Below, piece after piece: positions 1 through 7,777 of a stretch of 64,000 nt of DNA. Under the pieces are notes generated by a model. It ran no database searches and was not told where the DNA came from. It saw only the letters and a list, made by a program, of their open reading frames with translations. The translations under genes and the position numbers were made by a program. The stretch is from a bacterium YEK0313 (GTDB taxonomy: Bacteria > Pseudomonadota > Alphaproteobacteria > Rhizobiales > Phreatobacteraceae). Position 1 is the stretch's first letter, and each line of letters begins with the position of its first letter. The stretch lies in contig CCMO02000001.1 of assembly GCA_000751295.2 (NCBI GenBank), forward strand, positions 1 to 64,000. Direction: 5' to 3'.

Positions 1-135
1 GGCGAGCGCCATGGCCTCGTCGGCAGCCGCGGGCGGCGGCGGCTCGCCGCGCGCGAGATCGCGGACGCCAGGCCCCTGCGACAACGCGCGCCGGGCCGAG
101 TCCCGCATCAGGTTCAGATCCGCTCGTTCCGTCAT
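1..135 (-). CDS. Acyl-CoA dehydrogenase, N-terminal fragment (runs off window)
   Basis: Minus-strand reading frame that opens with ATG at 135 and is still open at the window edge, giving 45 residues (MTERADLNLMRDSARRAL...). The opening resembles the N-terminal helical region of acyl-CoA dehydrogenases, which oxidise acyl-CoA to enoyl-CoA using FAD. It starts 7 bases after the stop of the complete acyl-CoA dehydrogenase upstream, so it is the last visible gene of the same operon. Paired acyl-CoA dehydrogenase genes of this kind are common and may form a heteromeric enzyme. The family call rests mainly on context and a short N-terminus, so it is tentative. Confidence 0.6.
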   Translation of the reverse strand, partial: MTERADLNLMRDSARRALSQGPGVRDLARGEPPPPAAADEAMALA

Positions 136-142
136 GTCCCAC

Positions 143-1303
143 CTACCGCGGCAAACCGAGGACGCGCTCGCCCACGACATTGCGCTGGATCTCGGAGGTC
201 CCCGCCAGAATGGTCTCGGCGCGGCTCCACAAATGGTCGCGCTGCCAGTGGCGATGCCGGATTGCGCTCGGCTCGTGCGGCCCGAGCAGCACCTCCGGGC
301 CGATCACGGTCAGAGCGAGGTCGAGCAGTCGCTGATGGCTCTCGCTCCAGAGCAGCTTGATGAAGGAGCCTTCCGGGCCCGGCTGCTCGTGGCGCGCCGC
401 CGAGCCCAGCATGGTCCTCGCATGCAGCTTCAGCGCCTGGACGTCGACGAACAGCCGGGCGAAGGCATCGCGGACCAGCGGATCGTCGCAGACGCGCCTG
501 CCGTCCCTGACCATTTCGCGGGAGACGGCGACGAGGTCGGCGAGTTCCTGCTCCATCTGCACGAGGCGCGGAATGAAATAGGTCGCCCGCTCGTAGCTCG
601 CGGCCGCCATGGCAATGGCCCAGCCCGCATTTTCCTCGCCCACCCTGAGGTCCACCGGCACGCGGACCTGATCGAAGAAGACCTCGTTGAATTCCTCCTG
701 GCCATCCATCTGGCGGATCGGACGGACGGTGATGCCTGGCGACTTCATGTCGACCAGGAGAAACGAAATGCCCCTGTGCCTGGCGGCGGCCGGGTCGGTG
801 CGCGCCAGAAGGAAGCACCAGTCGGCGAGATGGGCATAGCTCGTCCAGATCTTCTGGCCGGTGACCACATAATGGTCGCCGTCACGCACGGCGCGTGTGC
901 GCAACGCCGCGAGGTCCGAGCCGGCATCGGGTTCCGAATAGCCCTGGCACCAGATCTCGGTATTGGCGAGGATGCCGGGCAGAAAGCGGGCCTTCTGCTC
1001 GGGTGATCCATAGAGCAGCAGGGTCGGCGCCAGGATGCCGTGGCCGATGAGATTGATGCCCTTCGGGATGCCGGCGCGCGCGCATTCCTCGAGGAAGATC
1101 GCGATCAGGTCGATGGGCAGCGCCTGCCCGCCGGCCTCCTTCGGCCAGCCGAGCCCCGACCAGCCGCCACGGCAGACGCGGTCCTCGAACGCCCGTCGCA
1201 GCACCGGATCGGTAAAGGGCACGCCGGGGAAGTCGGCGCGCAACCGGTCGAGCTCGGCGGCGAGAAAGCTGCGCGCCGCCGAGCGGAAGGCCTGCTGATC
1301 CAT
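143..1303 (-). CDS. Acyl-CoA dehydrogenase family protein
   Basis: A 386-residue protein of normal family length. It should oxidise an acyl-CoA thioester at the alpha-beta bond with FAD and pass electrons to ETF in the cytoplasm. Visible motifs: WCQGYSEPDAGSDLA, the FAD/substrate loop of the central beta domain (about residue 115-130), and AGTSEIQRNVVGERVLGLPR at the C-terminus. The residue before GTSE is Ala, not the Glu of medium-chain enzymes; many bacterial members carry Ala here and place the catalytic base elsewhere, so this does not imply inactivity. The start lies 1 base after the stop of the upstream Bug receptor gene, fixing it in the operon. The substrate cannot be read from sequence. 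Confidence 0.9.
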   Translation of the reverse strand: MDQQAFRSAARSFLAAELDRLRADFPGVPFTDPVLRRAFEDRVCRGGWSGLGWPKEAGGQALPIDLIAIFLEECARAGIPKGINLIGHGILAPTLLLYGSPEQKARFLPGILANTEIWCQGYSEPDAGSDLAALRTRAVRDGDHYVVTGQKIWTSYAHLADWCFLLARTDPAAARHRGISFLLVDMKSPGITVRPIRQMDGQEEFNEVFFDQVRVPVDLRVGEENAGWAIAMAAASYERATYFIPRLVQMEQELADLVAVSREMVRDGRRVCDDPLVRDAFARLFVDVQALKLHARTMLGSAARHEQPGPEGSFIKLLWSESHQRLLDLALTVIGPEVLLGPHEPSAIRHRHWQRDHLWSRAETILAGTSEIQRNVVGERVLGLPR

Positions 1304-1304
1304 G

Positions 1305-2279
1305 TCAGTTGACCTGTTTCAGGCCGGCGTCGCGCGCCACCTGATCCCACTTCTTCAGATCGGCGCCGATGAAGCTCGCAAAGCGTTCCGGCTCGTAGGA
1401 CAGGATCTCCAGTCCAAGCTCGGCAAAGCGCCGCTTGACGTCATCGGTCTTCAGGACCTGGCCGACGACGGCATTGAGCCGCTGGACGATATCGCCGGAC
1501 AGCTTCGCCGGACCGAAAAGGCCGAGCCAGGGCACGGCTTCGTAGCCCGGCAGCCCGGCTTCCGCGATGGTTGGCATATCGGGCAAGAGCGAAGAGCGCT
1601 GGGCCGAGGTGACGCCGAGTGAGCGGATGATCTTGGCCTCCATGTGCGGCTTCGAGGAGGCGAGCGCATCGAACATCATCTCCAGCCGGCCGGTCACCAG
1701 GTCCTGCAAGGCCGGGGCGCTGCCACGATAGGGAACATGAACCAGCTCGATGCCGGCCATCCTGGCGAAGAGTTCGGCCTCGATATGGGTCGAGGTGCCA
1801 TGGCCGACCGATCCGTAACGGACCTTGCCCGGCCGCTCCTTGGCATAGGCGATCAGCTCGGCGACGTTGCGCACCGGCAGGTCGTTGTGAACGACCAGCA
1901 CGTGCAGGGGCGATACGACGAGGTTGACCGGCGTGAAGTCGCCGACCGGATCATAGCGGACGCGCTGGACCGCCGGATTGATCGTATGGGCCGAGGCCGC
2001 GAGCAGGAAGGTATGGCCGTCCGGCGCGCTGCGGGCCACCTGCTCGGTGGCGATCATGGTGCCGGCACCGACGACATTCTCGACATAGAAGCTGTAGCCG
2101 GCGGCCTCCCGCAGCTTCTCGACGAGGATCCGCGCCATGGTATCGGCCGCCCCGCCCGCGGCGAAGGGAACGACGAGGCGAACCGGCCGTGCCGGCCAGT
2201 CCGAAGCTCCGGCCGCTCCGCCGCCCGCAAGCGCCAGGGCACCGGCGGCCAGACTTTTAAGCAATTCTCTGCGCTGCAT
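1305..2279 (-). CDS. Bug/TctC-family periplasmic solute receptor
   Basis: A 324-residue extracytoplasmic binding protein of the tripartite tricarboxylate transporter (Bug) family, which captures small carboxylates in the periplasm. It begins MQRRELLKSLAAG, an arginine-pair export signal, followed by the family opening WPARPVRLVVPFAAGG. The ATG at 2279 is chosen because GGGAGG sits just upstream and an export signal follows immediately; the frame continues further upstream without support. Its first 23 bases overlap the end of the acyl-CoA synthetase gene. No TctA or TctB membrane subunit is present in the window, so it either uses subunits encoded elsewhere or acts as a sensor. Location in an acyl-CoA operon suggests the ligand is the acid activated by the neighbouring synthetase. 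Confidence 0.9.
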   Translation of the reverse strand: MQRRELLKSLAAGALALAGGGAAGASDWPARPVRLVVPFAAGGAADTMARILVEKLREAAGYSFYVENVVGAGTMIATEQVARSAPDGHTFLLAASAHTINPAVQRVRYDPVGDFTPVNLVVSPLHVLVVHNDLPVRNVAELIAYAKERPGKVRYGSVGHGTSTHIEAELFARMAGIELVHVPYRGSAPALQDLVTGRLEMMFDALASSKPHMEAKIIRSLGVTSAQRSSLLPDMPTIAEAGLPGYEAVPWLGLFGPAKLSGDIVQRLNAVVGQVLKTDDVKRRFAELGLEILSYEPERFASFIGADLKKWDQVARDAGLKQVN

Positions 2280-4440
2280 TGTCACGATATCCTCCCGACA
2301 CATCGGCTTCTTGGTTGTTGTTGAGAACGACCAGGGCATCGAGCGCGACGACGCCGCGTCCCTGCTCCCTGACGATCAAGGGGTTGATTTCGATCTCCGC
2401 GATCCTGCCGCCAGCGGCCAGTACGGCCTCCGACAGGGCGGCCATGGCGGCGCAGAGCGCGGGGACGTCGCACTTCGGCCGGCCGCGCGCGCCATCGAGC
2501 AGGGCGAAGGCCTTGAGCCGGCGGACCATCGCCTCCGCCCGTCCGGCATCGACAGGCAATGTGCGATGTTCGACATCGCCGAGGATCTCGGTGAACACGC
2601 CGCCGAGGCCGACCGTCATGACCGGCCCGAAGACGGGATCGCGGGTCACGCCGACGAGAACCTCCGCACCGGACGGCTCCTGCGTCTGCACGACCACGCC
2701 CAAGATCCGCGCGGCCGGGTGGGCATGGCGGGCCGCCGCCGTGACGGCCTGGAACGCTGCGCGCGCCTCGTCGGCCGACGTGATGCCGAGCCGGACGCCG
2801 CCGCAATCCGACTTGTGCGGAATATCGGGGCTCAGCACCTTGACCACGACGGGCCAGCCGAGCTCCGCCGCGGCCATCGCCGCCTCCTCGGCGGACGCCG
2901 CGATCCTTTCGGCGGCGACCGGCAGACCGAAGGCACTCAGAAACTGCTTGCCCTCGACCTCATCCAGCGTCCGGCGGCCAGCGGCGATCGCCGCGTCGAG
3001 CCGGGCCATGGGCTGCGCCGCGGCCACCGATCGCGATCCCGACGATGCGGCGGCGCTGGGCGCGCCGGCCCGTTCCGACCACCTGCCGAATATGCTGAGC
3101 GCAGCGACCGCGCGCGCCGTGTCGTCGAAGACCGGAATGCCGGCAGCCTCGAGCTCGGCATGGTTCTTCGCATTGAACGTGTCGATCGCCGCGATCAGCT
3201 TGTGCGAGGTCCCGGCGGCTTCGATCATGGCCGGCGACAGGCGCTGCAGGAGATAGCCGGGAGCGTAGACGACGATCGTATCGATCTCCTCGCACGCCTG
3301 AAGCGCGGCGAGCGCATCGCGCATGAAGCCGTGCTGGTTGACGACATTGCCCGTCAGGTCGACCGGATTCGAGACCATGCCGTAGTCCGGAATGCCGGCG
3401 CGCAGCACCTGCTGCACGGCCGCCGGCAGGGTCGGCACGTCGGCTCCCGCCTTGACGAACTTGTCGGACAGCAGCGCGCCGAGCGCGCCCGAGATCGTCA
3501 GGATCGCCACGCGGCTGCCCGCCCGGCGCGCGCGGAAACCGGAGAGATGGACGAGATCGGCCATGTGGGCGAGATCGTCGGCCATCATGACGTTGAGATC
3601 GTCGAACACGGCCCGATAGACCTTTTGCGAGCCGGCGAGCGAGGCCGTATGCGAAGCGGCCGCCTCGGCGCCCTTGGCAGTATCGCCAATCTTCAGGATG
3701 ATGAACGGACGCATCTCGCGCCGCAGGCGTTCGGCCACGCGCCTGAAGCGTTCGCCGTCGCGCAGCCCCTCGACATAACCGGCGATCGTCTCGGTTTCCG
3801 GCTGGTCGGCGAAATATTCGAGATATTCGGAGAACTCGACGCCGGCTTCGTTGCCGGTATTGATCACGCTCGAAAACCGCACGTCCCGCTTGCGGCTGGC
3901 CGCATAGACGGCCGCGCAGACATTGCCGCTCTGCGTGACCAGGGCAACCCGATGACCGCTTTCGGGCGGCGCGATATCGCGGAATACCGACGCGAAGGCC
4001 GTGTAGGCGTGGGTCTTGAGATTGGCGAAGCCCATGCAATTGGGTCCGGCAACGGGAATGCCGAGCGCGGCGACGCAAGCCTCGAACTCGTCCTGCAGGC
4101 GCCGGCCTTCGGCATCGTTGGTTTCGGCGAAACCGGAAGCGAAGACGATCGCCGACCGGATGCCCTTGGCCGCGGCACGGCGCAATTGCGGCACGACCTC
4201 GCGTGCCGCCACGGCCAGCGCGATCAGGTCGACCGGGCCCGGCAGAGCCTCGATGTCGGGGTAGCAGCGAAGGCCCGAAATCTCCTGGTATTTGGGATTG
4301 ATCGGATAGATCGGACCGGCAAAGCGATGCTGCAGGAGCAGTTGCAGGGGCATGCCGCCGACCCGGCCTGGATCGGCCGACGCGCCGAGAATGGCGATGG
4401 AGGCCGGATTGATCAGCGGTTCGAGGCGGTGCGCCGTCAC
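2257..4440 (-). CDS. Acyl-CoA synthetase, ADP-forming (acetate-CoA ligase family)
   Basis: A 727-residue fused-subunit NDP-forming acyl-CoA synthetase. It converts an acid, CoA and ATP to acyl-CoA, ADP and phosphate through a phosphohistidine. Domain order visible: CoA-binding Rossmann domain (INPASIAILGASADPGRVGG near residue 10-30), two succinyl-CoA-synthetase-like domains with the phosphohistidine motif SHTASLAG, then an ATP-grasp domain (VVKVLSPDIPHKSD, EINPLIV). The start is a GTG at 4440 that overlaps the TGA of the upstream hydratase-like gene (GTGA), indicating translational coupling. It activates the substrate that the following acyl-CoA dehydrogenases would oxidise. The acid is unknown; homologues act on acetate, pimelate, aryl acids and others. 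Confidence 0.9.
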   Translation of the reverse strand: MTAHRLEPLINPASIAILGASADPGRVGGMPLQLLLQHRFAGPIYPINPKYQEISGLRCYPDIEALPGPVDLIALAVAAREVVPQLRRAAAKGIRSAIVFASGFAETNDAEGRRLQDEFEACVAALGIPVAGPNCMGFANLKTHAYTAFASVFRDIAPPESGHRVALVTQSGNVCAAVYAASRKRDVRFSSVINTGNEAGVEFSEYLEYFADQPETETIAGYVEGLRDGERFRRVAERLRREMRPFIILKIGDTAKGAEAAASHTASLAGSQKVYRAVFDDLNVMMADDLAHMADLVHLSGFRARRAGSRVAILTISGALGALLSDKFVKAGADVPTLPAAVQQVLRAGIPDYGMVSNPVDLTGNVVNQHGFMRDALAALQACEEIDTIVVYAPGYLLQRLSPAMIEAAGTSHKLIAAIDTFNAKNHAELEAAGIPVFDDTARAVAALSIFGRWSERAGAPSAAASSGSRSVAAAQPMARLDAAIAAGRRTLDEVEGKQFLSAFGLPVAAERIAASAEEAAMAAAELGWPVVVKVLSPDIPHKSDCGGVRLGITSADEARAAFQAVTAAARHAHPAARILGVVVQTQEPSGAEVLVGVTRDPVFGPVMTVGLGGVFTEILGDVEHRTLPVDAGRAEAMVRRLKAFALLDGARGRPKCDVPALCAAMAALSEAVLAAGGRIAEIEINPLIVREQGRGVVALDALVVLNNNQEADVSGGYRDNAAQRIA

Positions 4441-5231
4441 GATGCTTTTCCCTTGGCGATGGCCTTGGCGAGCCCGGCCTGCTTGGCCTCCTTGAAGGCT
4501 TCCGAGACGTGGCTGAGCTGATGGGTGTCGAAATGCGCGCCGAGCGCGGAGCGCAGGCCCTGAATGTCGACGCTGCGGTTGATCGAGCGCTTCATGAGCT
4601 TGAGCGCGAAGCCAGGGGCTTCCGCGATCCGCTGCGCGAGCGCATCGGTCTCGCGCTCGAGGTCCGCCCGCGGCACGACCCGGTTCACCATGCCCCAGGC
4701 AAGCGCGTCGGCGGCACCGAACCGCTCGCCGGTGAACAGGATCTCCTTGGCGCGGCGGGCGCCGAGCACCCAGGGATGAATGAGCACTTCCACCGCCGCG
4801 GCGCCGAGGGTCCGGCCGACCGGATCGGCGAAGACGGCATCCTCGGAGGCGACGATCAGGTCGCACATGTTGGCGATCATGAAGCCGGCGGCGATACAGG
4901 CGCCCTGCACGGCAGCAATGGTCGGCTTCGGACAGTCCAGAATGCGCATGGAATAGTCGTAGTAGCGCCGCTCCTCATAGGCGTAGCGTTCTTCGACCGT
5001 GAAGCCGGCCCGGCTCTCCTGAGCCTCCTTCAGGTCATGGCCGGCGGAAAAATGGTTGCCCTGGCCGGCAAGGACGATCACCTTGACCGAATCCTCGGTT
5101 GTAGCGGCCAGAAAAGCGGCATCGAGATCATCGAGAAGCTGGCGACTCTGCGCGTTCCTCTGCTCCGGACGGGCCAGCCAAAGCCAAAGAACAGCGCCGC
5201 GTTGCTCAACGACAACATTAGGGCCGATCAT
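4437..5231 (-). CDS. Enoyl-CoA hydratase/isomerase family protein lacking both usual glutamates
   Basis: A 264-residue crotonase-fold protein, first gene of the operon. The start at 5231 follows GGGAGGATGAT; an upstream in-frame ATG at 5282 has no such site. Crotonase signatures are clear: SAGHDLKEAQ (oxyanion-hole strand), QGACIAAGFMIANMCDLIVA and ADPVGRTLG. In true hydratases the second and third segments carry catalytic glutamates (GGGCELA and QPE). Here those columns read AAGFMIA and DPV, so both glutamates appear to be replaced by Met and Val. The protein may therefore be an isomerase, lyase or thioester hydrolase of the superfamily rather than a hydratase. The assignment to the superfamily is firm, the reaction is not. 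Confidence 0.88.
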   Translation of the reverse strand: MIGPNVVVEQRGAVLWLWLARPEQRNAQSRQLLDDLDAAFLAATTEDSVKVIVLAGQGNHFSAGHDLKEAQESRAGFTVEERYAYEERRYYDYSMRILDCPKPTIAAVQGACIAAGFMIANMCDLIVASEDAVFADPVGRTLGAAAVEVLIHPWVLGARRAKEILFTGERFGAADALAWGMVNRVVPRADLERETDALAQRIAEAPGFALKLMKRSINRSVDIQGLRSALGAHFDTHQLSHVSEAFKEAKQAGLAKAIAKGKAS

Positions 5232-5366
5232 ATCATCCTCCCAATACGCATATTTACTTTTGATCTGCTTGCATCGTGACATGAGGAGCCGTGCGCTGTC
5301 CCCCGTCTCGCGGACGAAATGGGGCGATTTCTGTCCACGATGCGGACAGACCGGGCGAGACGCATG

Positions 5367-5397
5367 AAAAAAGCGGGCTCCGGCCCCGGAACCCGCT
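5367..5397 (-). terminator. Rho-independent terminator after the second Bug gene
   Basis: On the minus strand a 10-bp stem (AGCGGGTTCC with GGAGCCCGCT, one mismatch) and short loop are followed by six T residues. It lies 62 bases past the stop of the Bug gene at 5459-6448 and upstream of the acyl-CoA operon, separating the two transcription units. Confidence 0.8.
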
Positions 5398-5458
5398 TCG
5401 CTTCGGCTTTTTCAGGACGACAGGCGATCGGCCGCAGGCGCGGCCGCGCCCGACCGGT

Positions 5459-6448
5459 TCAGTTCGCCAGCGTGATGCCCGCCTTGGTGATGATCTCGTC
5501 GAACTTCGCCATTTCCGACCGCGACTTCGCGCGGAACTCGTCCGGCGTCGACGGGGTCGCGGTCGCCCCCATCTCCTCGAACCTCTGGATCACGCCCGGC
5601 TCGGCGAGCGCGGCCTTCAGGGCCTCGGTCAGCACGTCGCAGATCTCTTTCGGTGTGCCCTTGGGCGCCAGGAAGCCGTTCCACGAGGTGATGTCGAAGC
5701 CCGGCAGGGTCTCGGCGAGCGGCGGGATCTCCGGCGTGATCTTGGCGCGCTGCGCCGAGGTCACGGCGAGGCCGCGAATGGCACCGGCCTTGTAGTGCGG
5801 ATAGGGCGAGGTGAAATTGTCGAAGGAGAGCTTCACCTCGCCGCCGATCAGCGCCTGGACCAGCGCCGCCGACGACCGCATGGGAACGTGGGTGAGCTTG
5901 GTTCCGGTCATCTGCATGAACAGCTCGGCCGACAAGTGGATCGACGTGCCGATGCCGGACGAGCCGAAATTCTCCTTGCCCGGATTGGCCTTCAGATAGG
6001 CGAGGAACTCGGTGACATTGCTCGCCGGGATCGAGGGATGGATGCACATGAAGTTCGGCTGCGATGACGCAAGGCCGATGAACTCGAAATCCTCGATCGG
6101 CTTGAACGGCAGCCGCTCGCGATAGAGGATCGGATTGATCCCGTGGTTCGAGATCGTCGTCATGCCGATCGTGTAGCCGTCATTGTTCGACCGGGCGAGC
6201 GCGGCAACCCCGACATTGCCACCGGCGCCGGCGCGGTTCTCGACGATAAATCCCTGGCCGAAACGGCTCTGCAGCCGCTCGGACACGATGCGGCCGATCA
6301 CGTCGGTCGAGCCGCCGGCGCCGAACGGCACGATCACCGTCACGGGCCGGTTCGGATAGGCTTGCGCGAAGCCTTCGCGCGCAACGAAAGGCGAAGCGAT
6401 CGCGCCGGCGGTCAGTCCGAGCGCGGTCCGTCTGGTCATGCGGGTCAT
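5459..6448 (-). CDS. Bug/TctC-family periplasmic solute receptor
   Basis: A 329-residue receptor of the tripartite tricarboxylate transporter family. It has an export signal (MTRMTRRTALGLTAGAIAS, cleavage probably after FAQA) and the family opening YPNRPVTVIVPFGAGGSTD, plus the conserved FGSSGIGTSIHLSAELF loop that contacts the ligand carboxylate. ATG at 6448 is preceded by GGAGGAACC, a strong ribosome binding site. It is a single-gene unit closed by its own terminator. No permease genes are adjacent. It is only distantly like the other two Bug proteins here, so they likely bind different acids. Confidence 0.9.
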   Translation of the reverse strand: MTRMTRRTALGLTAGAIASPFVAREGFAQAYPNRPVTVIVPFGAGGSTDVIGRIVSERLQSRFGQGFIVENRAGAGGNVGVAALARSNNDGYTIGMTTISNHGINPILYRERLPFKPIEDFEFIGLASSQPNFMCIHPSIPASNVTEFLAYLKANPGKENFGSSGIGTSIHLSAELFMQMTGTKLTHVPMRSSAALVQALIGGEVKLSFDNFTSPYPHYKAGAIRGLAVTSAQRAKITPEIPPLAETLPGFDITSWNGFLAPKGTPKEICDVLTEALKAALAEPGVIQRFEEMGATATPSTPDEFRAKSRSEMAKFDEIITKAGITLAN

Positions 6449-6553
6449 GGTTCCTCCTGGAAGAGACGCGGCCTTCGGCCGTCGTTTGCGAGGAGCCTAG
6501 CCCGGTTGGAGGCGATCGTGAAGGCGGGTCCGGACGGCGCGCATCGGCGCGGA

Positions 6554-7138
6554 TCAGCCGGTCGTCCGCCGGGCCGGATCGGCGAGCCCGGCCAGGATCG
6601 CCGCGGTCGACGAGACCGCCGCGAATTCGAAGCCAAGCGTCGCCAGATGGACCGCCTGCACGGTTTCGGCCGGAATGCTGCCGCCGCCACCATCGGGCAG
6701 GTCGAAACAATCGCAGGCATCCGCGACCAGAATCATGCGGTAGCCGAGATTGGCCCCGACCCGCACGGTGGTCGACACGCACATATCGGTCGACAGGCCG
6801 AAGGCGACGACCGAAGTCGCGCCCAGCCGGCGCAGCATCAGGTCGAGCTCGGTGCCAATGAAGGCGGCGTTCACCGATTTGGCGACGAGCGCCTCGCCCT
6901 CGCGCGGCGCAAAGCCATCCCGGAAGGCATGGCCCGGCATGCCCGGGCGCAAGGTCGAGCCCGGCACGACCGAATCGTGCCTGACATGAATGATCGGCAG
7001 GCCGCGGCGGCGCCAGGCATCGAGGAGGGCCAGGCCATTGCCGTCGAGCGCGCTGTTCCAGCGGCGCGGCCATGGCGGCCCGTCGAAGGCCTTCTGCATG
7101 TCGATCGGCAACAGAACCGGGGTCTTGTCGGCCGGCAT
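6554..7138 (-). CDS. Isochorismatase-like cysteine hydrolase
   Basis: A 194-residue protein of the isochorismatase-like hydrolase superfamily, whose members hydrolyse amides, ureas or enol ethers in the cytoplasm. The catalytic triad is readable: Asp13 (LLPIDMQKAF), Lys87 (LVAKSVNAAF) and Cys120 (LSTDMCVSTT). A cis-peptide-forming segment precedes the cysteine as in nicotinamidases and biuret hydrolases. ATG at 7138 is the only start that gives the usual N-terminus. It is divergent from an Lrp-type regulator with 152 bases between starts, so that regulator probably controls it. The substrate is unknown; carbamoyl or amide compounds are likely. Confidence 0.88.
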   Translation of the reverse strand: MPADKTPVLLPIDMQKAFDGPPWPRRWNSALDGNGLALLDAWRRRGLPIIHVRHDSVVPGSTLRPGMPGHAFRDGFAPREGEALVAKSVNAAFIGTELDLMLRRLGATSVVAFGLSTDMCVSTTVRVGANLGYRMILVADACDCFDLPDGGGGSIPAETVQAVHLATLGFEFAAVSSTAAILAGLADPARRTTG

Positions 7139-7290
7139 GAGGCCGTCCTCGCTTGGGGAACCGTCGTCGAAACTGCCGCAGGGCGCGGCCGGCCGCACTC
7201 GACAAGATGACCTGCCGGCCGCCAATCTGCCGGTGCCGGACAGCCCCGCGGACGCGATGGCCGGTGCCGCCGGTTCGATAAGGAGATGCC

Positions 7291-7731
7291 ATGGTGCTGG
7301 ACGATCGGGATCACGCGCTGATCGCCGCCCTGCGCCGTAACGCACGCGAAAGCCTGGTCTCGCTCGCGCGGCGCGTCGGCCTGTCGCGCAGCGCAACGCA
7401 GGAGCGGCTGCGCCGGCTCGAGCGCGAGGGCGTCATTCTCGGCTATACGGCGCGCCTCGGCGAAACCGCCGGCACCGCGCCGGTTCGGGCGCTGATCGCG
7501 GTCAGCTTCGTTCAGGGACGCAAGTGCGACCACGTCGTGCCGCAGCTCTCGGGACTGCCGGAGATCGTCGCGTGCCAGTCGCTGGCCGGCGCCATCGACC
7601 TGATGCTGACGGTCGACTGCGCGTCCACGACCGCGCTCGACGCGGTCAGGGACAAGGTGGCGGCGACATCGGGCGTCGCGACCGCGACCACGCATGTCGT
7701 GCTGCGCACCCATTTCGATGGGCGCGCCTGA
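7291..7731 (+). CDS. Lrp/AsnC-family transcriptional regulator
   Basis: A 146-residue protein with an N-terminal winged helix-turn-helix (LVSLARRVGLSRSATQERLRRLEREGVILGY, described here in pieces: LARRVGLSRSATQERL is the reading helix region) and a C-terminal RAM/AsnC effector domain (VRALIAVSF to TTHVVLRTHF). Such proteins sense amino acids or related metabolites and often regulate a divergent gene. An AAGGAG site precedes the ATG. Its divergent partner is the isochorismatase-like hydrolase, which is the most likely target. Effector unknown. Confidence 0.9.
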   Translation: MVLDDRDHALIAALRRNARESLVSLARRVGLSRSATQERLRRLEREGVILGYTARLGETAGTAPVRALIAVSFVQGRKCDHVVPQLSGLPEIVACQSLAGAIDLMLTVDCASTTALDAVRDKVAATSGVATATTHVVLRTHFDGRA

Positions 7732-7748
7732 CCGGACAGGGCCGGTCA
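7729..7748. terminator. Hairpin between convergent genes
   Basis: TGACCGG and CCGGTCA form a perfect 7-bp stem around a 6-base loop. It includes the stop codon of the Lrp gene and lies 30 bases before the end of the convergent gene at 7778. There is no T-run, so termination by this structure alone is uncertain. Confidence 0.35.
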
Positions 7749-7777
7749 AGATCCGCAGCCCGGCGGGAAGCGGCGGC

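Noticed and set aside
143..1303. Acyl-CoA dehydrogenase seeming to lack its catalytic Glu (AGTSE in place of EGTSE)
   Set aside because: Many family members have Ala at this place and use a base from another helix, so this is not evidence of inactivity.
2137..4521. Very long plus-strand open frame opposite the acyl-CoA synthetase gene
   Set aside because: It mirrors the codon periodicity of the real minus-strand gene, has an Arg/Asp/Gly-rich composition without domains, and no ribosome site. Such antisense frames are common in GC-rich DNA.
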